In this document: positions 30,561-40,216 of the stretch, in pieces
How the letters are laid out: every line of letters starts with the position of its first letter
How positions within the stretch are numbered: the first letter of the stretch is position 1
Virus record (IMG/VR): IMGVR_UViG_3300042260_001010
Location: 1-44,863 of that record
From: a virus
DNA length: 44,863 nt
Strand: one strand, 5' to 3'
Translations under genes and position numbers: made by a program
Notes under the pieces: model-generated
Databases searched by the model: none
What the model was told of the DNA's origin: nothing
What the model saw: only the letters and a program-made list of their open reading frames with translations

Positions 30561-33359
30561 ATGGCAACCCTCGCCAGTCTCGTGGTCAGCCTCGAGGCCA
30601 ATGTCGCTCGCTTTGAATCCGACCTGAATAAGGCCGAGTTCATGGCCAAAAAAGCCATGGACACCATCGGCAATGTGTCGGAAACCGCCATGAAGGCGGT
30701 CAAAGGCGCAGTGATGGCCATGGCGGCGGCATACACCTTTGATGCCTTTGCCGACGGCATCAAGGGGGCGATTGCGTCGGCGGGCGAACTCGACCAGATG
30801 GCCAAGAAGACAGGTGCCACGGTGGAAGCCCTCTCAGGCTTGAAGTCGGCAGCCAAACTCTCGGGTACCAGTTTGGAAGAGGTCGGTGGTGGGCTGCAAA
30901 AACTATCTAAAGCCATGTTCGAAGCGGCAGGCGGCAGCCAAAAGCAGTCTGACTTGTTCAAATCGCTCGGCGTTGAGGTGACCGATTCTTCTGGCAAGTT
31001 GCGCGACTCGGGTGAAGTCATGTTGGATCTGGCTAAAAAGCTTGACTCCATGGACAGCAGCACCCAGGCGGTGGCCACTGCCCAGATGCTGCTCGGCAAG
31101 CGAGGCGCTGAACTGCTGCCCTTCATGCAGGACTTGGCAGAAATCGGCGAACTCAACGCCAAGGTCACCTCCGAGATGGCGGCAGAAGCAGACCTGTACG
31201 AAAAGAACCTGGTGCGCCTGGAGGGCAGGAAAAAATCCCTTTACAACACCATTGCCTCGGCATTGCTACCGGTCATGCGTGACTTCACCGACGCCTTGCT
31301 GGATTCAGGCAGCATGACCGAGCGGCTCAACGACACGGCCAAGCAACTCAAGCAAGACAACGTGATCGAGACCTGGGCGCGGGAAGGCATGCGCGCGGTG
31401 GCGGCTTTCATTGATATCTTTGACGCCATCATTCGCGTGGTGCGAATCGTGGGCAACTCCTTTGCAGCGGTCGCCGCCGATATCGTCTCGGTGCTTGCCT
31501 TCATGGACGGCATTGGCGCGGAGATGATCAGTGAAAAGTCAATCGATCCGGTCAAGCGCCGCTTTGCAACGTTGACCGCTGACCTCAAGAGCCACGCCGA
31601 GTCCTTCAACCAGGACATGGTCAAGATTTGGACCGCGCCGCTGTTTCTCACCAAACTCGACGAGCAGTTTGCCCAGCGTGATGCGGGTCTGAAAAAGCCC
31701 GTCGAATCAGCCAAGCGCTCGTTTGCCATTCCAGACCAGCGGCCTGACAAAACCAGCCCGTTCGATTCGTACCTGGACTCGCTCAATGTCGAATCCATCA
31801 AAGACAAACTGGGCAAGTACGAGGCCATGATCGAGAAAGGCCGCCTGCTGGCGGTCAAGGAAGGCCGTCTGGGTGACATGGCCAAGGTGACGGCCACTGT
31901 CTCAAGCATCCAGTCCATTGATGAAGGCAAGCGCATCGATGCCTTCGCCCACAGCCTGGATGTGGCCAACCAACAGTATGTGTTTCAAAACACCTTGATT
32001 GGACTGAACGCCCGAGACCAAGCACTGGCCACCGAGGGCCGCAAGAACTTCTTGGCCGTTGAGCAGCAAATATGGGATGCAGAAAAGAACGGCTCCAAGT
32101 TGTCTGCAGAGGCGCAGCAGAGATTGCGCGCCGAGGCTAGCAAGTCCACAGCCGCCTTGGTGCAGGCCGTCAATGAGCGTTTCGATGCGCAGCAGAAGTT
32201 CGATGAGTCCAAGCAGATCAATGCCTTCACCCGCAGCCTGGAGCAGGCCAACGAACAGTACCAATTTCAGAACACGCTGATTGGCCAAAATGCCCGCGAT
32301 CAGGCACTGGCCACCGAGGGCCGTAAAAACCTCTTGGCTGTTGAACAGCAAATCTGGGATGCAGAAAAGAGCGGTACCAAATTGTCCGTTGAGGCTCAGC
32401 AACGCCTTCGTTCTGAGGCGATCAAGTCGACTTCCACTTTGGTGCAGGCGGTGAATGATCGTTTTGATGCCCAGCAAAAGTTTGATGAGACCAAGCGCAT
32501 CAATGCCTTCACCTACAGCTTGGAGCAGGCCAACGATCAGTACATCTTCCAGACCAAGCTGATTGGCTTGAACGCCCAGGCGCAAGAGATTGCCAACGTC
32601 AAGCGTAAGAACTTCCTCGCCGTTGAGCAGCAGATCTGGGATGCCGAGCAAAGCGGCACCAAATTAACAGCAGATACCCAGCAGCGCCTGCGCGATGAGG
32701 CCGTCAAATCCACGGCAGTCATGATCAAAGCGATTGAAGCCCGGTGGGATGCTGAGCGCTCGTGGGAGACGGGCGTTACCAAGGCGCTGAACAACTACAT
32801 CGACACCGTCTCTAACGCTGCAGCCCAGTCCGAGCGGCTATTTACCAATGCGTTCAAGGGCATGGAGGACGCGCTGGTGAGCTTTGTGCAGACCGGCAAG
32901 CTCGACTTCAAGAGCCTTGCCAATTCCATCATCGCGGACCTGATTCGCATCCAGATTCAAAACAGCATCATGAAACCACTGGCGCAAGCGACCAGCGGTA
33001 TGTCGCTCTCAGGAATGTTCAGCAGTGCCGGGAACTTTCTGTCAGGCCTGTTCAAGGCTGATGGCGGCCCGGTCGCCGGTGGCCAGCCCTACATCGTGGG
33101 CGAGCAAGGCCCGGAATGGTTCGTGCCCAACGGTGCAGGAACGATCGTCCCCAACGGGAAGTCGGCTGGCACAACATCATCACCCGGCAGCAGCGACAGC
33201 AGTACGGCCACAGCCCAAGCGCCAATCAACATCAATTTCTCGGTGCGTGCCATGGATGCACGCAGTTTCCAGTCCGCCATGGTGCAAAACAAGGCCGTGG
33301 TGGTGGGCATCGTGAACCAGGCGCTCAACATGCGCGGGCGCTACGGAATCACGGGATAA
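30561..33359 (+). CDS. Tail tape measure protein
   Basis: 932 residues, mostly helical. The N-terminal part (VSLEANVARFESDLNKAEFM, then KKTGATVEALSGLKSAAKLS) and a hydrophobic region near the middle (VVRIVGNSFAAVAADIVSVL, about residues 293-312) are usual. Residues about 460-741 are three tandem 94-residue repeats. The C-terminus has the lambda-family end ADGGPVAGGQPYIVGEQGPE and WFVPNGAGTIVPNG. It sets tail length and forms a DNA-injection conduit. Confidence 0.94.
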   Translation: MATLASLVVSLEANVARFESDLNKAEFMAKKAMDTIGNVSETAMKAVKGAVMAMAAAYTFDAFADGIKGAIASAGELDQMAKKTGATVEALSGLKSAAKLSGTSLEEVGGGLQKLSKAMFEAAGGSQKQSDLFKSLGVEVTDSSGKLRDSGEVMLDLAKKLDSMDSSTQAVATAQMLLGKRGAELLPFMQDLAEIGELNAKVTSEMAAEADLYEKNLVRLEGRKKSLYNTIASALLPVMRDFTDALLDSGSMTERLNDTAKQLKQDNVIETWAREGMRAVAAFIDIFDAIIRVVRIVGNSFAAVAADIVSVLAFMDGIGAEMISEKSIDPVKRRFATLTADLKSHAESFNQDMVKIWTAPLFLTKLDEQFAQRDAGLKKPVESAKRSFAIPDQRPDKTSPFDSYLDSLNVESIKDKLGKYEAMIEKGRLLAVKEGRLGDMAKVTATVSSIQSIDEGKRIDAFAHSLDVANQQYVFQNTLIGLNARDQALATEGRKNFLAVEQQIWDAEKNGSKLSAEAQQRLRAEASKSTAALVQAVNERFDAQQKFDESKQINAFTRSLEQANEQYQFQNTLIGQNARDQALATEGRKNLLAVEQQIWDAEKSGTKLSVEAQQRLRSEAIKSTSTLVQAVNDRFDAQQKFDETKRINAFTYSLEQANDQYIFQTKLIGLNAQAQEIANVKRKNFLAVEQQIWDAEQSGTKLTADTQQRLRDEAVKSTAVMIKAIEARWDAERSWETGVTKALNNYIDTVSNAAAQSERLFTNAFKGMEDALVSFVQTGKLDFKSLANSIIADLIRIQIQNSIMKPLAQATSGMSLSGMFSSAGNFLSGLFKADGGPVAGGQPYIVGEQGPEWFVPNGAGTIVPNGKSAGTTSSPGSSDSSTATAQAPININFSVRAMDARSFQSAMVQNKAVVVGIVNQALNMRGRYGITG
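31939..32784 (+). repeat. Three tandem 282-bp repeats in the tape measure gene
   Basis: Repeat units begin at 31939, 32221 and 32503, a regular 282-bp period (94 codons). Each unit contains a version of the pattern NQQYVFQNTLIGLNARDQAL and NFLAVEQQIWDAEKNGSKL. The first two units are most alike; the third has diverged most. Confidence 0.92.
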
Positions 33360-33362
33360 GTC

Positions 33363-33962
33363 ATGAGCGGAACATTTCCTCTGACCCCCGCGCCCAGCGC
33401 CATCAAGATTCAGTCCTACCAACCCACGCGCGTGTCGATCTCACACAACCTGCGCCGCAGTGTTCGTACCAACGGCGCGCAGCGCTGGGTGATCACTGCT
33501 GATTGGGTGGGTTTGACCCGTGCTCAATTCGCGCCGATTCAGGCCTTTGTTGTCGCCCAGCGCGGCCAGTGGGACAGCTTCACCGCTGTGCTGCCTGCGC
33601 ACAAACTGCCTCGAGGGGCGGCTACCGGCACACCGCAGATCAACGGAGCTAACCAGCAAGGCAGAAGCATCTCCACGCGCGGCTGGACGGCAGGTCTTTC
33701 CGGCGCACTTAAAGCGGGTGACTTCATTGGCGTTACTGGCCAGACCAAGGTTTACATGGTCACTGCTGATGTGAATGCCGATGCCTTTGGCCTGGCTACC
33801 GTGGCGATTGAGCCTGCCTTACTGGCTGTTCCTGCCGACGGCGCAGTGATTACCGTGCGCAACGTGGCGTTCACGCTGGCTTTGGGTACGGACACGATGG
33901 AGTCTGCCGTGGCTCCGGGGTCGATTTACAACTTCAGCTTGCAGTTGGTGGAGGCCTTTTAA
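33363..33962 (+). CDS. Minor tail protein (distal tail region)
   Basis: 199 residues, unclassified by me. It is beta-rich, with RTNGAQRWVITADWVGLTRA and a C-terminal segment EPALLAVPADGAVITVRNVA. Position after the tape measure and before a DUF2163-like gene suggests a distal-tail or M-like protein. TCATGAG: the ATG at 33363 follows the tape measure stop by 3 bases. Confidence 0.72.
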   Translation: MSGTFPLTPAPSAIKIQSYQPTRVSISHNLRRSVRTNGAQRWVITADWVGLTRAQFAPIQAFVVAQRGQWDSFTAVLPAHKLPRGAATGTPQINGANQQGRSISTRGWTAGLSGALKAGDFIGVTGQTKVYMVTADVNADAFGLATVAIEPALLAVPADGAVITVRNVAFTLALGTDTMESAVAPGSIYNFSLQLVEAF

Positions 33963-33973
33963 GGTCAATTTTT

Positions 33974-34537
33974 ATGGATCGTGGAGCAAGTTCAGAGTTC
34001 ATCGCCGAGATCCTCAAGTCAAGCAACCAGCCTGTCTATTTGGTTGAGGCCTGGTTTGACGACGGCACCATCCGTATGACGGACGCCTGGATCAACGTGC
34101 TGTGGAGCACCAATACCTACACGGCAAACGGTCACTTTCTCGGGTTCTCCGGCCTGTCAGAGACCAGTGACATGAGTATCCCCAATGTCACGGTGCAAGT
34201 CTCGGCAGTGGATCAGACCTGGATTTCGATTGCACTGTCCAAGCCTTATATCGACCGGCGCATCGCCATCTACAAGGCTTTTCTGGATTACCGCCTGGCC
34301 ATCATCAGCAACCCTTTACTGGTGTTCGATGGACGGATTGACAGCATGGAAATCTCCGACGACCCAAACAACGGCACCTGCACGATCGCAGTGACTGCCA
34401 GCTCGCAATGGGTGGATTTCCAGCGCACGCCTGGCAGGCACACCAACGACCCGGAAGAGCAGATCTGGTTTCCGGGTGACCGGGGCTTTCAGTTCATCAC
34501 CAACATCAACCGCGAAATCAAGTGGGGATCACTGTGA
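33974..34537 (+). CDS. DUF2163-like minor tail protein
   Basis: 187 residues. VYLVEAWFDDGTIRMTDAWI, GLSETSDMSIPNVTVQVSAV and LLVFDGRIDSMEISDDPNNG point to a tail-tip protein that resembles the lambda L / DUF2163 group. The end WVDFQRTPGRHTNDPEEQIW followed by a GDRGFQFI motif is also seen in such proteins. Its TGA overlaps the next GTG. Confidence 0.72.
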   Translation: MDRGASSEFIAEILKSSNQPVYLVEAWFDDGTIRMTDAWINVLWSTNTYTANGHFLGFSGLSETSDMSIPNVTVQVSAVDQTWISIALSKPYIDRRIAIYKAFLDYRLAIISNPLLVFDGRIDSMEISDDPNNGTCTIAVTASSQWVDFQRTPGRHTNDPEEQIWFPGDRGFQFITNINREIKWGSL

Positions 34538-35016
34538 ATAGCGGACGATCTTTCTACACGTATGCGCGCATCCCCATCGGCATGGCTACGAAAGAACTTC
34601 AAGCATTGGCCGAACGCGAGTACGAGGAAGTCGGCCAGAAGGATCTCGATCGTCTGAACGTTGACTGGGCTCGCTACGGCGAACTCGATGCTGCCGGAAA
34701 GCTTGCCACCTTCATCGCCAAACGTGATGGCGTGATTGTGGGCTACGCCGCATTCATCGTGCAGACCCACATCCATTACCAGGACGCACTGGTCGCCGCT
34801 AACAGCGCTGTGTATGCCGTACCCGAGGTAAGGGCCGGGCGTGTCGTTCTGAAACTGCTGCGCTTTGCCGAAATGGGTCTCAAAGCCCAGGGCGTGCAGA
34901 AAATTTATTACCACGTCAAACAGACCAAAGACTTCGGTCGCCTGCTCGAACACCTGGGCTACCAGGATGTTGAGCGTATGTACGCGAAGGTAGTTCGGCA
35001 CAGGGAAGTCGGGTAA
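34534..35016 (+). CDS. GNAT-fold acetyltransferase-like protein in the tail module
   Basis: 160 residues from GTG 34534, which overlaps the previous TGA (GTGA); another GTG at 34522 is possible. LATFIAKRDGVIVGYAAFIV (beta strands), AVYAVPEVRAGRVVLKLLRF (the acetyl-CoA pyrophosphate loop) and YYHVKQTKDFGRLLEHLGYQ match the GNAT core. The usual NlpC/P60 peptidase (lambda K) is absent at this position. The enzyme might modify a tail or host-surface component, but that is inference. The stop overlaps the next ATG (TAATG). Confidence 0.78.
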   Translation: MNSGRSFYTYARIPIGMATKELQALAEREYEEVGQKDLDRLNVDWARYGELDAAGKLATFIAKRDGVIVGYAAFIVQTHIHYQDALVAANSAVYAVPEVRAGRVVLKLLRFAEMGLKAQGVQKIYYHVKQTKDFGRLLEHLGYQDVERMYAKVVRHREVG

Positions 35017-37985
35017 TGGCAGGCATCGTCATTGGAGCCATCGTTGGATCGGTGGTGTCTGAGGCCGTGGGTGCGGTGGTGGCTGATGCTGTACTTGGCA
35101 TGGTCATTGAGTCCGGCATCACGGCTGCAGCGGCTGACGTTCTTGGCGCATCGCTTGCCACTGCCAGTTTCATCGGCGGTGCGACCGGTCTTGTCGCTGG
35201 GGGTGTTGCCAATCTGGCTGTGCAGTCACTGATCGGCTCGAACTCGCCCTCAAGCGCCCAGTCGGCGCTGTCTTCGGCCCAGGCGCAGGGCATCCTGATC
35301 AACTCTCAGAGCAATGTCGACCCGATCCCAGTGATTTACGGTCGCCGCCGGGTGGGTGGCACACGGGTTTTCATTGAGGTCTCCGGCAGCAGCAACGAAT
35401 ACCTGCATCTGGTGCTGGTGCTCTCAGAAGGCCCAGTGACCGCGATCGACAACGTGTATCTGGACGATGTGCTGTCAACGGACGCCAAGTTCACGGGGCT
35501 GCTCACTGTCACCAGGCATCTGGGTACACCCGGTGAAGCAGCCGATGCAGCACTAACCGCTGATGTGCCCAAGTGGACCAGCGCCTGCAAACTTTCCAAC
35601 TGCGCCTACCTGTACGTCAAGCTCAAATATGACCGCAACGCTTTCTCTGGCCTCCCCACAATCACCGCCGATGTGCGTGGCAGGACTTTGTACGACCCAC
35701 GCGACGGCCAGACCCGGTACTCCAACAATCCGGCACTCGTCATCCGGGACTACTTGAGCAACGCCATTTACGGTCGTGGTATTGCGTCCAGCGCAATCGA
35801 TGACACGAGCATTGCAGCAGCTGCGAACGCCTGCGATATTCGGATAACGGCTCCAAGTTTCTCTGACATCTTTACTGTCAGCACCACCACTGAAGCGCTG
35901 ACTTTCGCCCAGCCGATACCTATCGACACAGGGGATGGCGTCAAGGTGAGCAGTACCGCCACCGTGCCCAGCCCGTTGGTGGCAGGGACAACTTATTACG
36001 CGATCAAGGCAACTGACACCAGCTACCAACTCGCCACCACGCTGGCCAATGCTTACGCAGGTGTGGCCATCGATCTGACTTCAGCAGGGTCTGGGCAGCA
36101 CACGCTCGCCCAGGTGAACTACGCGGCTTACGCCTGCGACGGAACGATCGACACGAACCAGACCGCGTATGACAATGTGCGCGCTTTGCTTACCGCGTGC
36201 CGGGGCATGCTGGTTTTTAGCGGCGGCAAGTACCGGTTGGTGCTTGACGTTGCCACCACGGCCTCAAGCTTTGGGTTTACTGAGAGCAACATTACCGGCT
36301 CTTGGGTCATAAGCCAGGCCGGTAAACGCGCCAAGTACAACCGGGTCACCGCAGGGTTTTACAACCCAGCCAAAAAGTGGCAGCCTGATCTGGCGATGGT
36401 CGAGTCCACAGCTTTGCGTGCTACCGATAACGGCCTCATTCTGGAGGCCAAGATTGATCTGCCGTTCACGGCCAATAGCTACCGTGCGCAAAACATCGGT
36501 CAGTTGACCCTAAACCAAAGCCGCTACGGCTTGGTGGTGAAGTTCTCCGCTTTTCAGGAAGGCTTGCGCTGCGAGGTTGGGGACGTAGTGCCGATCACGC
36601 ATTCAACGCCGGGCTGGAGCGCCAAGCTGTTTCGGATCATGCAGATCGAGATTAAGGACAACGACGAGGTCTATGTGGTGGCCCGTGAATACAGCGCCAG
36701 TGTTTACACGCAAGCAGTTCTGTCTCCTGCCGCCGTCATCGCTCAGTCCAATTTGCCAGACCCGTTCAGCGTGCCTGCCGTGTTGGGTCTCACCCTGGCC
36801 TCCGGCACATCTGAATTACTGCGACTGGCTGATGGCTCTGTCATTTCCCGCATCCGCGTGGGCTGGACGGCACCTACCGAGGCCTACGCACAGAAGGGGC
36901 AGGTCGAAGTTCAGACCCAAGCTACGACCGACCTGGGATGGTCGCCTGTGGACGTTGTTGCTGCCGAACTGGGTGTGGCTTGGGTGTCACCTGTGCAAGA
37001 CGGAGCCAGCTACAACGTGCGCATTCGTGCAATCAACTCGATCGGCGTACGCGGAGCATGGAGCCAGGGGACTGTTCAGGTGGTGGGTAAAACTGCACCA
37101 CCGTCCGATGTCCCGTGGCTGCGCCTGGACGGCGAGCGCCTAACCTGGGGGCCAGTTACCGACATCGATCTTGCCGGTTACCGCGTGCGCTGGCAGCCGG
37201 GTGGCAGTCGCTCCTGGTCTGACGCGCTGGAATTGCACACCGGCCTGCTGGCAGTCTCGCCCTGGGATCTGGTCACGATTCCCTATGGAGCCGGTCAGAT
37301 TCTGATCAAGGCGGTCGACACCACCGGCAATGAGAGTCTGACCGTCACTGCCATTGCGTGCAACTTAGGTGATGCGCCGGTGGAGAACGTGTTTGCAAGC
37401 TACACGCTCAACACGACGCCGGTGGTGGCACCCGACTCATCGCGCATGTGGAGCAACGACACGGCGCAGTTGTGGACCAACACCACAGCCGTGTTTCTGG
37501 TTCCTCAGTACCAGGCCATTTTCTGGACCGGTAGCGTCACATTCACCGAGAGTGGAAGCCTCACGATCGCTGCCACCGTCAGTGGATATGCCTGGAAGAT
37601 CACATGGAAGAAGTCCTCGGACGTGGCCTATGTGCCATTCCCGGGTCGGGCTTGGGCTGACGCAGGAACGACCTACCAGTTCCGCATCGATGTAGATCAG
37701 AGCAATTTGCAGGGCTTGATTGGCTCGGTGGTGGCGCAAATCGATGTGCCGGATAAAACGATTCGCCTGCCGGATGTACAGATTGCAACGGGCGGTTCGC
37801 GTTTGTCGATTGGCACCGGCTGGCGAAACGTGGTGATCGTGAGTCTCACTTTGCATTCTGACGGTGGCTCTGCCACCACGGCCCGCGTGGTCGATAAATC
37901 AATTTCGGGTCCCCTTATCCAGTGTTTCAACGCCAGCGGCGCTGCTACCGCTGGGACGGTGGACGCCTACGTTCAAGGATATTGA
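35016..37985 (+). CDS. Tail tip / host-specificity protein (J-like)
   Basis: 989 residues. The start is strongly hydrophobic (VIGAIVGSVVSEAVGAVVAD and IGGATGLVAGGVANL), likely the base of the tip. The phage-tail core has SNVDPIPVIYGRRRVGGTRV and GRTLYDPRDGQTRYSNNPAL. A fibronectin-III-like part follows from about residue 590. It forms the tail tip that contacts the receptor. Codon periodicity is good across the whole gene. The ATG overlaps the GNAT stop. Confidence 0.9.
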   Translation: MAGIVIGAIVGSVVSEAVGAVVADAVLGMVIESGITAAAADVLGASLATASFIGGATGLVAGGVANLAVQSLIGSNSPSSAQSALSSAQAQGILINSQSNVDPIPVIYGRRRVGGTRVFIEVSGSSNEYLHLVLVLSEGPVTAIDNVYLDDVLSTDAKFTGLLTVTRHLGTPGEAADAALTADVPKWTSACKLSNCAYLYVKLKYDRNAFSGLPTITADVRGRTLYDPRDGQTRYSNNPALVIRDYLSNAIYGRGIASSAIDDTSIAAAANACDIRITAPSFSDIFTVSTTTEALTFAQPIPIDTGDGVKVSSTATVPSPLVAGTTYYAIKATDTSYQLATTLANAYAGVAIDLTSAGSGQHTLAQVNYAAYACDGTIDTNQTAYDNVRALLTACRGMLVFSGGKYRLVLDVATTASSFGFTESNITGSWVISQAGKRAKYNRVTAGFYNPAKKWQPDLAMVESTALRATDNGLILEAKIDLPFTANSYRAQNIGQLTLNQSRYGLVVKFSAFQEGLRCEVGDVVPITHSTPGWSAKLFRIMQIEIKDNDEVYVVAREYSASVYTQAVLSPAAVIAQSNLPDPFSVPAVLGLTLASGTSELLRLADGSVISRIRVGWTAPTEAYAQKGQVEVQTQATTDLGWSPVDVVAAELGVAWVSPVQDGASYNVRIRAINSIGVRGAWSQGTVQVVGKTAPPSDVPWLRLDGERLTWGPVTDIDLAGYRVRWQPGGSRSWSDALELHTGLLAVSPWDLVTIPYGAGQILIKAVDTTGNESLTVTAIACNLGDAPVENVFASYTLNTTPVVAPDSSRMWSNDTAQLWTNTTAVFLVPQYQAIFWTGSVTFTESGSLTIAATVSGYAWKITWKKSSDVAYVPFPGRAWADAGTTYQFRIDVDQSNLQGLIGSVVAQIDVPDKTIRLPDVQIATGGSRLSIGTGWRNVVIVSLTLHSDGGSATTARVVDKSISGPLIQCFNASGAATAGTVDAYVQGY

Positions 37986-37986
37986 G

Positions 37987-38340
37987 ATGACTTCACAAAC
38001 AACGCTCCCCCAAACAACTCCTCCATTTAAGCGGGGCGATACCTTCGCTTTGTCTGGCGTTTACCGCATCAACGGTGTGGCGAGCCAGTTGACCAACCAA
38101 ACCATTCGATCCCAACTGCGCACCAGCGTTGGAGGTTTGGTTGCCAATCTGTCGGCGGCGATCGATCCCGACCAGACCGTGAACCCTGGCCGCTTTTACC
38201 TTTCGCTGGTCGATCCGGCGCAGTCTGCCACCTTCCCGGCACCCGCCAATCTGTACTGCGATGTCGAAGTGCATGGCGGCGGAACGGTCCGATCGACCGA
38301 AACATTCATCGTGCCGGTCGTGCCCGATGTGAGCCAGTAA
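37987..38340 (+). CDS. Small tail-associated protein of unknown function
   Basis: 117 residues. The sequence RGDTFALSGVYRINGVASQL, LYCDVEVHGGGTVRSTETFI suggests a beta-sandwich baseplate-like protein. The gene starts one base after the J-like stop. No known domain is evident, though similar short genes are common beside tail-tip genes. ATTGAG precedes the ATG. Confidence 0.7.
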   Translation: MTSQTTLPQTTPPFKRGDTFALSGVYRINGVASQLTNQTIRSQLRTSVGGLVANLSAAIDPDQTVNPGRFYLSLVDPAQSATFPAPANLYCDVEVHGGGTVRSTETFIVPVVPDVSQ

Positions 38341-38354
38341 ATGGAGGCCGATCC

Positions 38355-38543
38355 ATGACCACAACGATTGCAGCCACCACAGAAGTCAGCCTCACCCTGC
38401 AGCCGCAATGGGACAGCACCTCGGTCGAAGTCACGCTCACCGTTCCCGGACCTCAAGGTCCAAAGGGCGACCAAGGTGCGGTCGGCCCGCCGGGTCCTTT
38501 GCCTGATGTCAGCACCTTGGCCCTGGACGCGGGCTATTTCTAA
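38355..38543 (+). CDS. Short collagen-like tail protein
   Basis: 62 residues. A beta-like start (TEVSLTLQPQWDSTSVEVTL) precedes a short collagen-type Gly-X-Y stretch, GPQGPKGDQGAVGPPGP, which can form a triple helix. It is probably a trimeric linker in the fibre apparatus. GGAG lies upstream of the ATG. Confidence 0.75.
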   Translation: MTTTIAATTEVSLTLQPQWDSTSVEVTLTVPGPQGPKGDQGAVGPPGPLPDVSTLALDAGYF

Positions 38544-38561
38544 ATTCCAACGGAGAACCTT

Positions 38562-40007
38562 ATGCCCAACCTCATTCAAATCAAACGATCCGCCACCACC
38601 GCTACGCCGCCCACGCTGGCAGTGGGGGAACTGGCCTGGTCCGAAGTCAGCAAGACGCTGTTCATCGGCGAGTCCGGCAGTGTTGTCACTGCCGCCGCTG
38701 GCTCGGGGGTCTTTGCCAAGAAGGCTGACAGCTTCGCAGTCAGTGGCGATGCAACTGGCACCGGCACGCTGTCGGGTGGCGTGGTGCTGGCCCTGGCGGC
38801 CAGTGGCGTTGGCGCAGGTAGCTATTCCAACGTCACCGTGGACGCCAAGGGACGCGTGACTGGCGGCTCAAATCCGGGTTACCTCACTGCGAACCAGAAC
38901 ATCACGGTGTCTGGTGATGCAACGGGTTCAGGCACAACAGCGATTGCACTGACTCTGGCCAGCAGCGGTGTTACGGCGGGGACTTACAACAACGGCGTCA
39001 CGGCGCAGACGCCATTCACTGTTGATGCAAAAGGCCGCATTACCGCCATCGGTACAGCCGTAACAGTGACGCCCGCCTGGGCCAGTGTCACCGGCAAGCC
39101 AACTACGCTGTCTGGCTACGGGATCACCGACGCACTGGCGCTCACCGGTGGCACGCTCACTGGCGCTTTGACTTTAGCGGCGGACCCCACCAACGCACTC
39201 CACGCAGCAACCAAGCAGTACGTGGACAACGCCATCACCGGACTGGACTTCAAAGCATCGGTTCGCGCGGCCACCACAGCCAACATCACGCTCTCTGGAA
39301 CACAGACGATTGATGGTGTAGCGCTCATCGCAGGTGACAGAGTGCTGGTCAAAGACCAGACGACTCCAAGCCAGAACGGTTTGTATTTAGTGGCCGCAGG
39401 CGCATGGACACGCACTGCAGACGCCGACAACTCTCCTGCAGGCGAGGTCTCCTCCGGGCTGTACACCTTTATTGAGGAAGGGACTACCTACGCTGATTCA
39501 GGTTGGGTGCTTGCCAGCAACAACCCGATCACCATAGGCACTACCGCGTTGACGTTTCAGCAATTCAACGGTCTGGGACAACTCACTGCGGGCACAGGCC
39601 TGACCAAGTCCGGCAATACGCTGTCAATGACCTCCTCGGGCGTTACGGCTGGAACCTATTCCAGCATGACGGTGGATGTCACCGGACGGGTCACTGCGGG
39701 CACCAACCCGGGCTACATCACAGCCAACCAAAACATCACGGTCTCAGGCGATGTCACTGGTTCGGGAACAACATCGATGGCGCTCACCCTGGCTGCCAGC
39801 GGCGTGACGGCGGGCACATACAACAATTCAGCCACGGCGCATACGCCATTCACCGTTGATGCCAAAGGCAGAGTCACAGCCATTGGTGCGGCTGTCACGG
39901 TCACGCCTGCATGGACCAGCGTCAGTGGCAAACCTACAACCCTGTCTGGCTTTGGTATCACGGACGCCTTGTCCACCAGCGCCACGATTGACGGAGGCTC
40001 GTTCTAA
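38562..40007 (+). CDS. Tail fibre protein with duplicated repeat
   Basis: 481 residues, rich in Gly, Ser and Thr. The head (MPNLIQIKRSATTATPPTLA, then VGELAWSEVSKTLFIGESGS) is a common fibre-attachment module. A long copy of the repeat (SGVTAGTY..., VDAKGRIT, VTGKPTTLSGYGITDAL) occurs twice. Between them is a typical fibre segment with AATKQYVDNAITGLDFKASV and VALIAGDRVLVKDQTTPSQN. The gene probably encodes a trimeric host-recognition fibre. Confidence 0.88.
   Translation: MPNLIQIKRSATTATPPTLAVGELAWSEVSKTLFIGESGSVVTAAAGSGVFAKKADSFAVSGDATGTGTLSGGVVLALAASGVGAGSYSNVTVDAKGRVTGGSNPGYLTANQNITVSGDATGSGTTAIALTLASSGVTAGTYNNGVTAQTPFTVDAKGRITAIGTAVTVTPAWASVTGKPTTLSGYGITDALALTGGTLTGALTLAADPTNALHAATKQYVDNAITGLDFKASVRAATTANITLSGTQTIDGVALIAGDRVLVKDQTTPSQNGLYLVAAGAWTRTADADNSPAGEVSSGLYTFIEEGTTYADSGWVLASNNPITIGTTALTFQQFNGLGQLTAGTGLTKSGNTLSMTSSGVTAGTYSSMTVDVTGRVTAGTNPGYITANQNITVSGDVTGSGTTSMALTLAASGVTAGTYNNSATAHTPFTVDAKGRVTAIGAAVTVTPAWTSVSGKPTTLSGFGITDALSTSATIDGGSF
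38865..39971 (+). repeat. Two 273-bp repeats inside the tail fibre gene
   Basis: Copies at 38865-39137 and 39699-39971, each 91 codons, share GxNPGYxTANQNITVSGDxT, ALTLAxSGVTAGTYNN, PFTVDAKGRxTAIG and VTPAWxSVxGKPTTLSG. They are separated by about 560 bases. Recombination between them could remove or multiply fibre segments. Confidence 0.9.
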
Positions 40008-40009
40008 CC

Positions 40010-40204
40010 ATGCCCAACACCATCCTGCACAAGCGCAGCAGTACGGCAGCCGCTGTGCCCACCGCTGCGCAAGTCACGCTGGGTGAGTTGGTACTCAACG
40101 TGGCGGACGGAAAAATTTATCTCAAACGCGCAGACGGCGTGATCGTTACCTTTGAGCCGGGCTATGTGCCGGGCCAGGGGAACTCCGCGCCCATGTGGAA
40201 ATAA
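40010..40204 (+). CDS. Small fibre-head-like protein
   Basis: 64 residues. MPNTILHKRSSTAAAVPTAA, then LGELVLNVADGKIYLKRADG resembles the N-terminal module of the large fibre (MPN-I--KRS ... GEL). It may be a stand-alone copy that lost its shaft. It starts 3 bases after the fibre stop and precedes the Cys-tail fibre gene. Confidence 0.72.
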   Translation: MPNTILHKRSSTAAAVPTAAQVTLGELVLNVADGKIYLKRADGVIVTFEPGYVPGQGNSAPMWK

Positions 40205-40216
40205 CCGGAGGCATTC

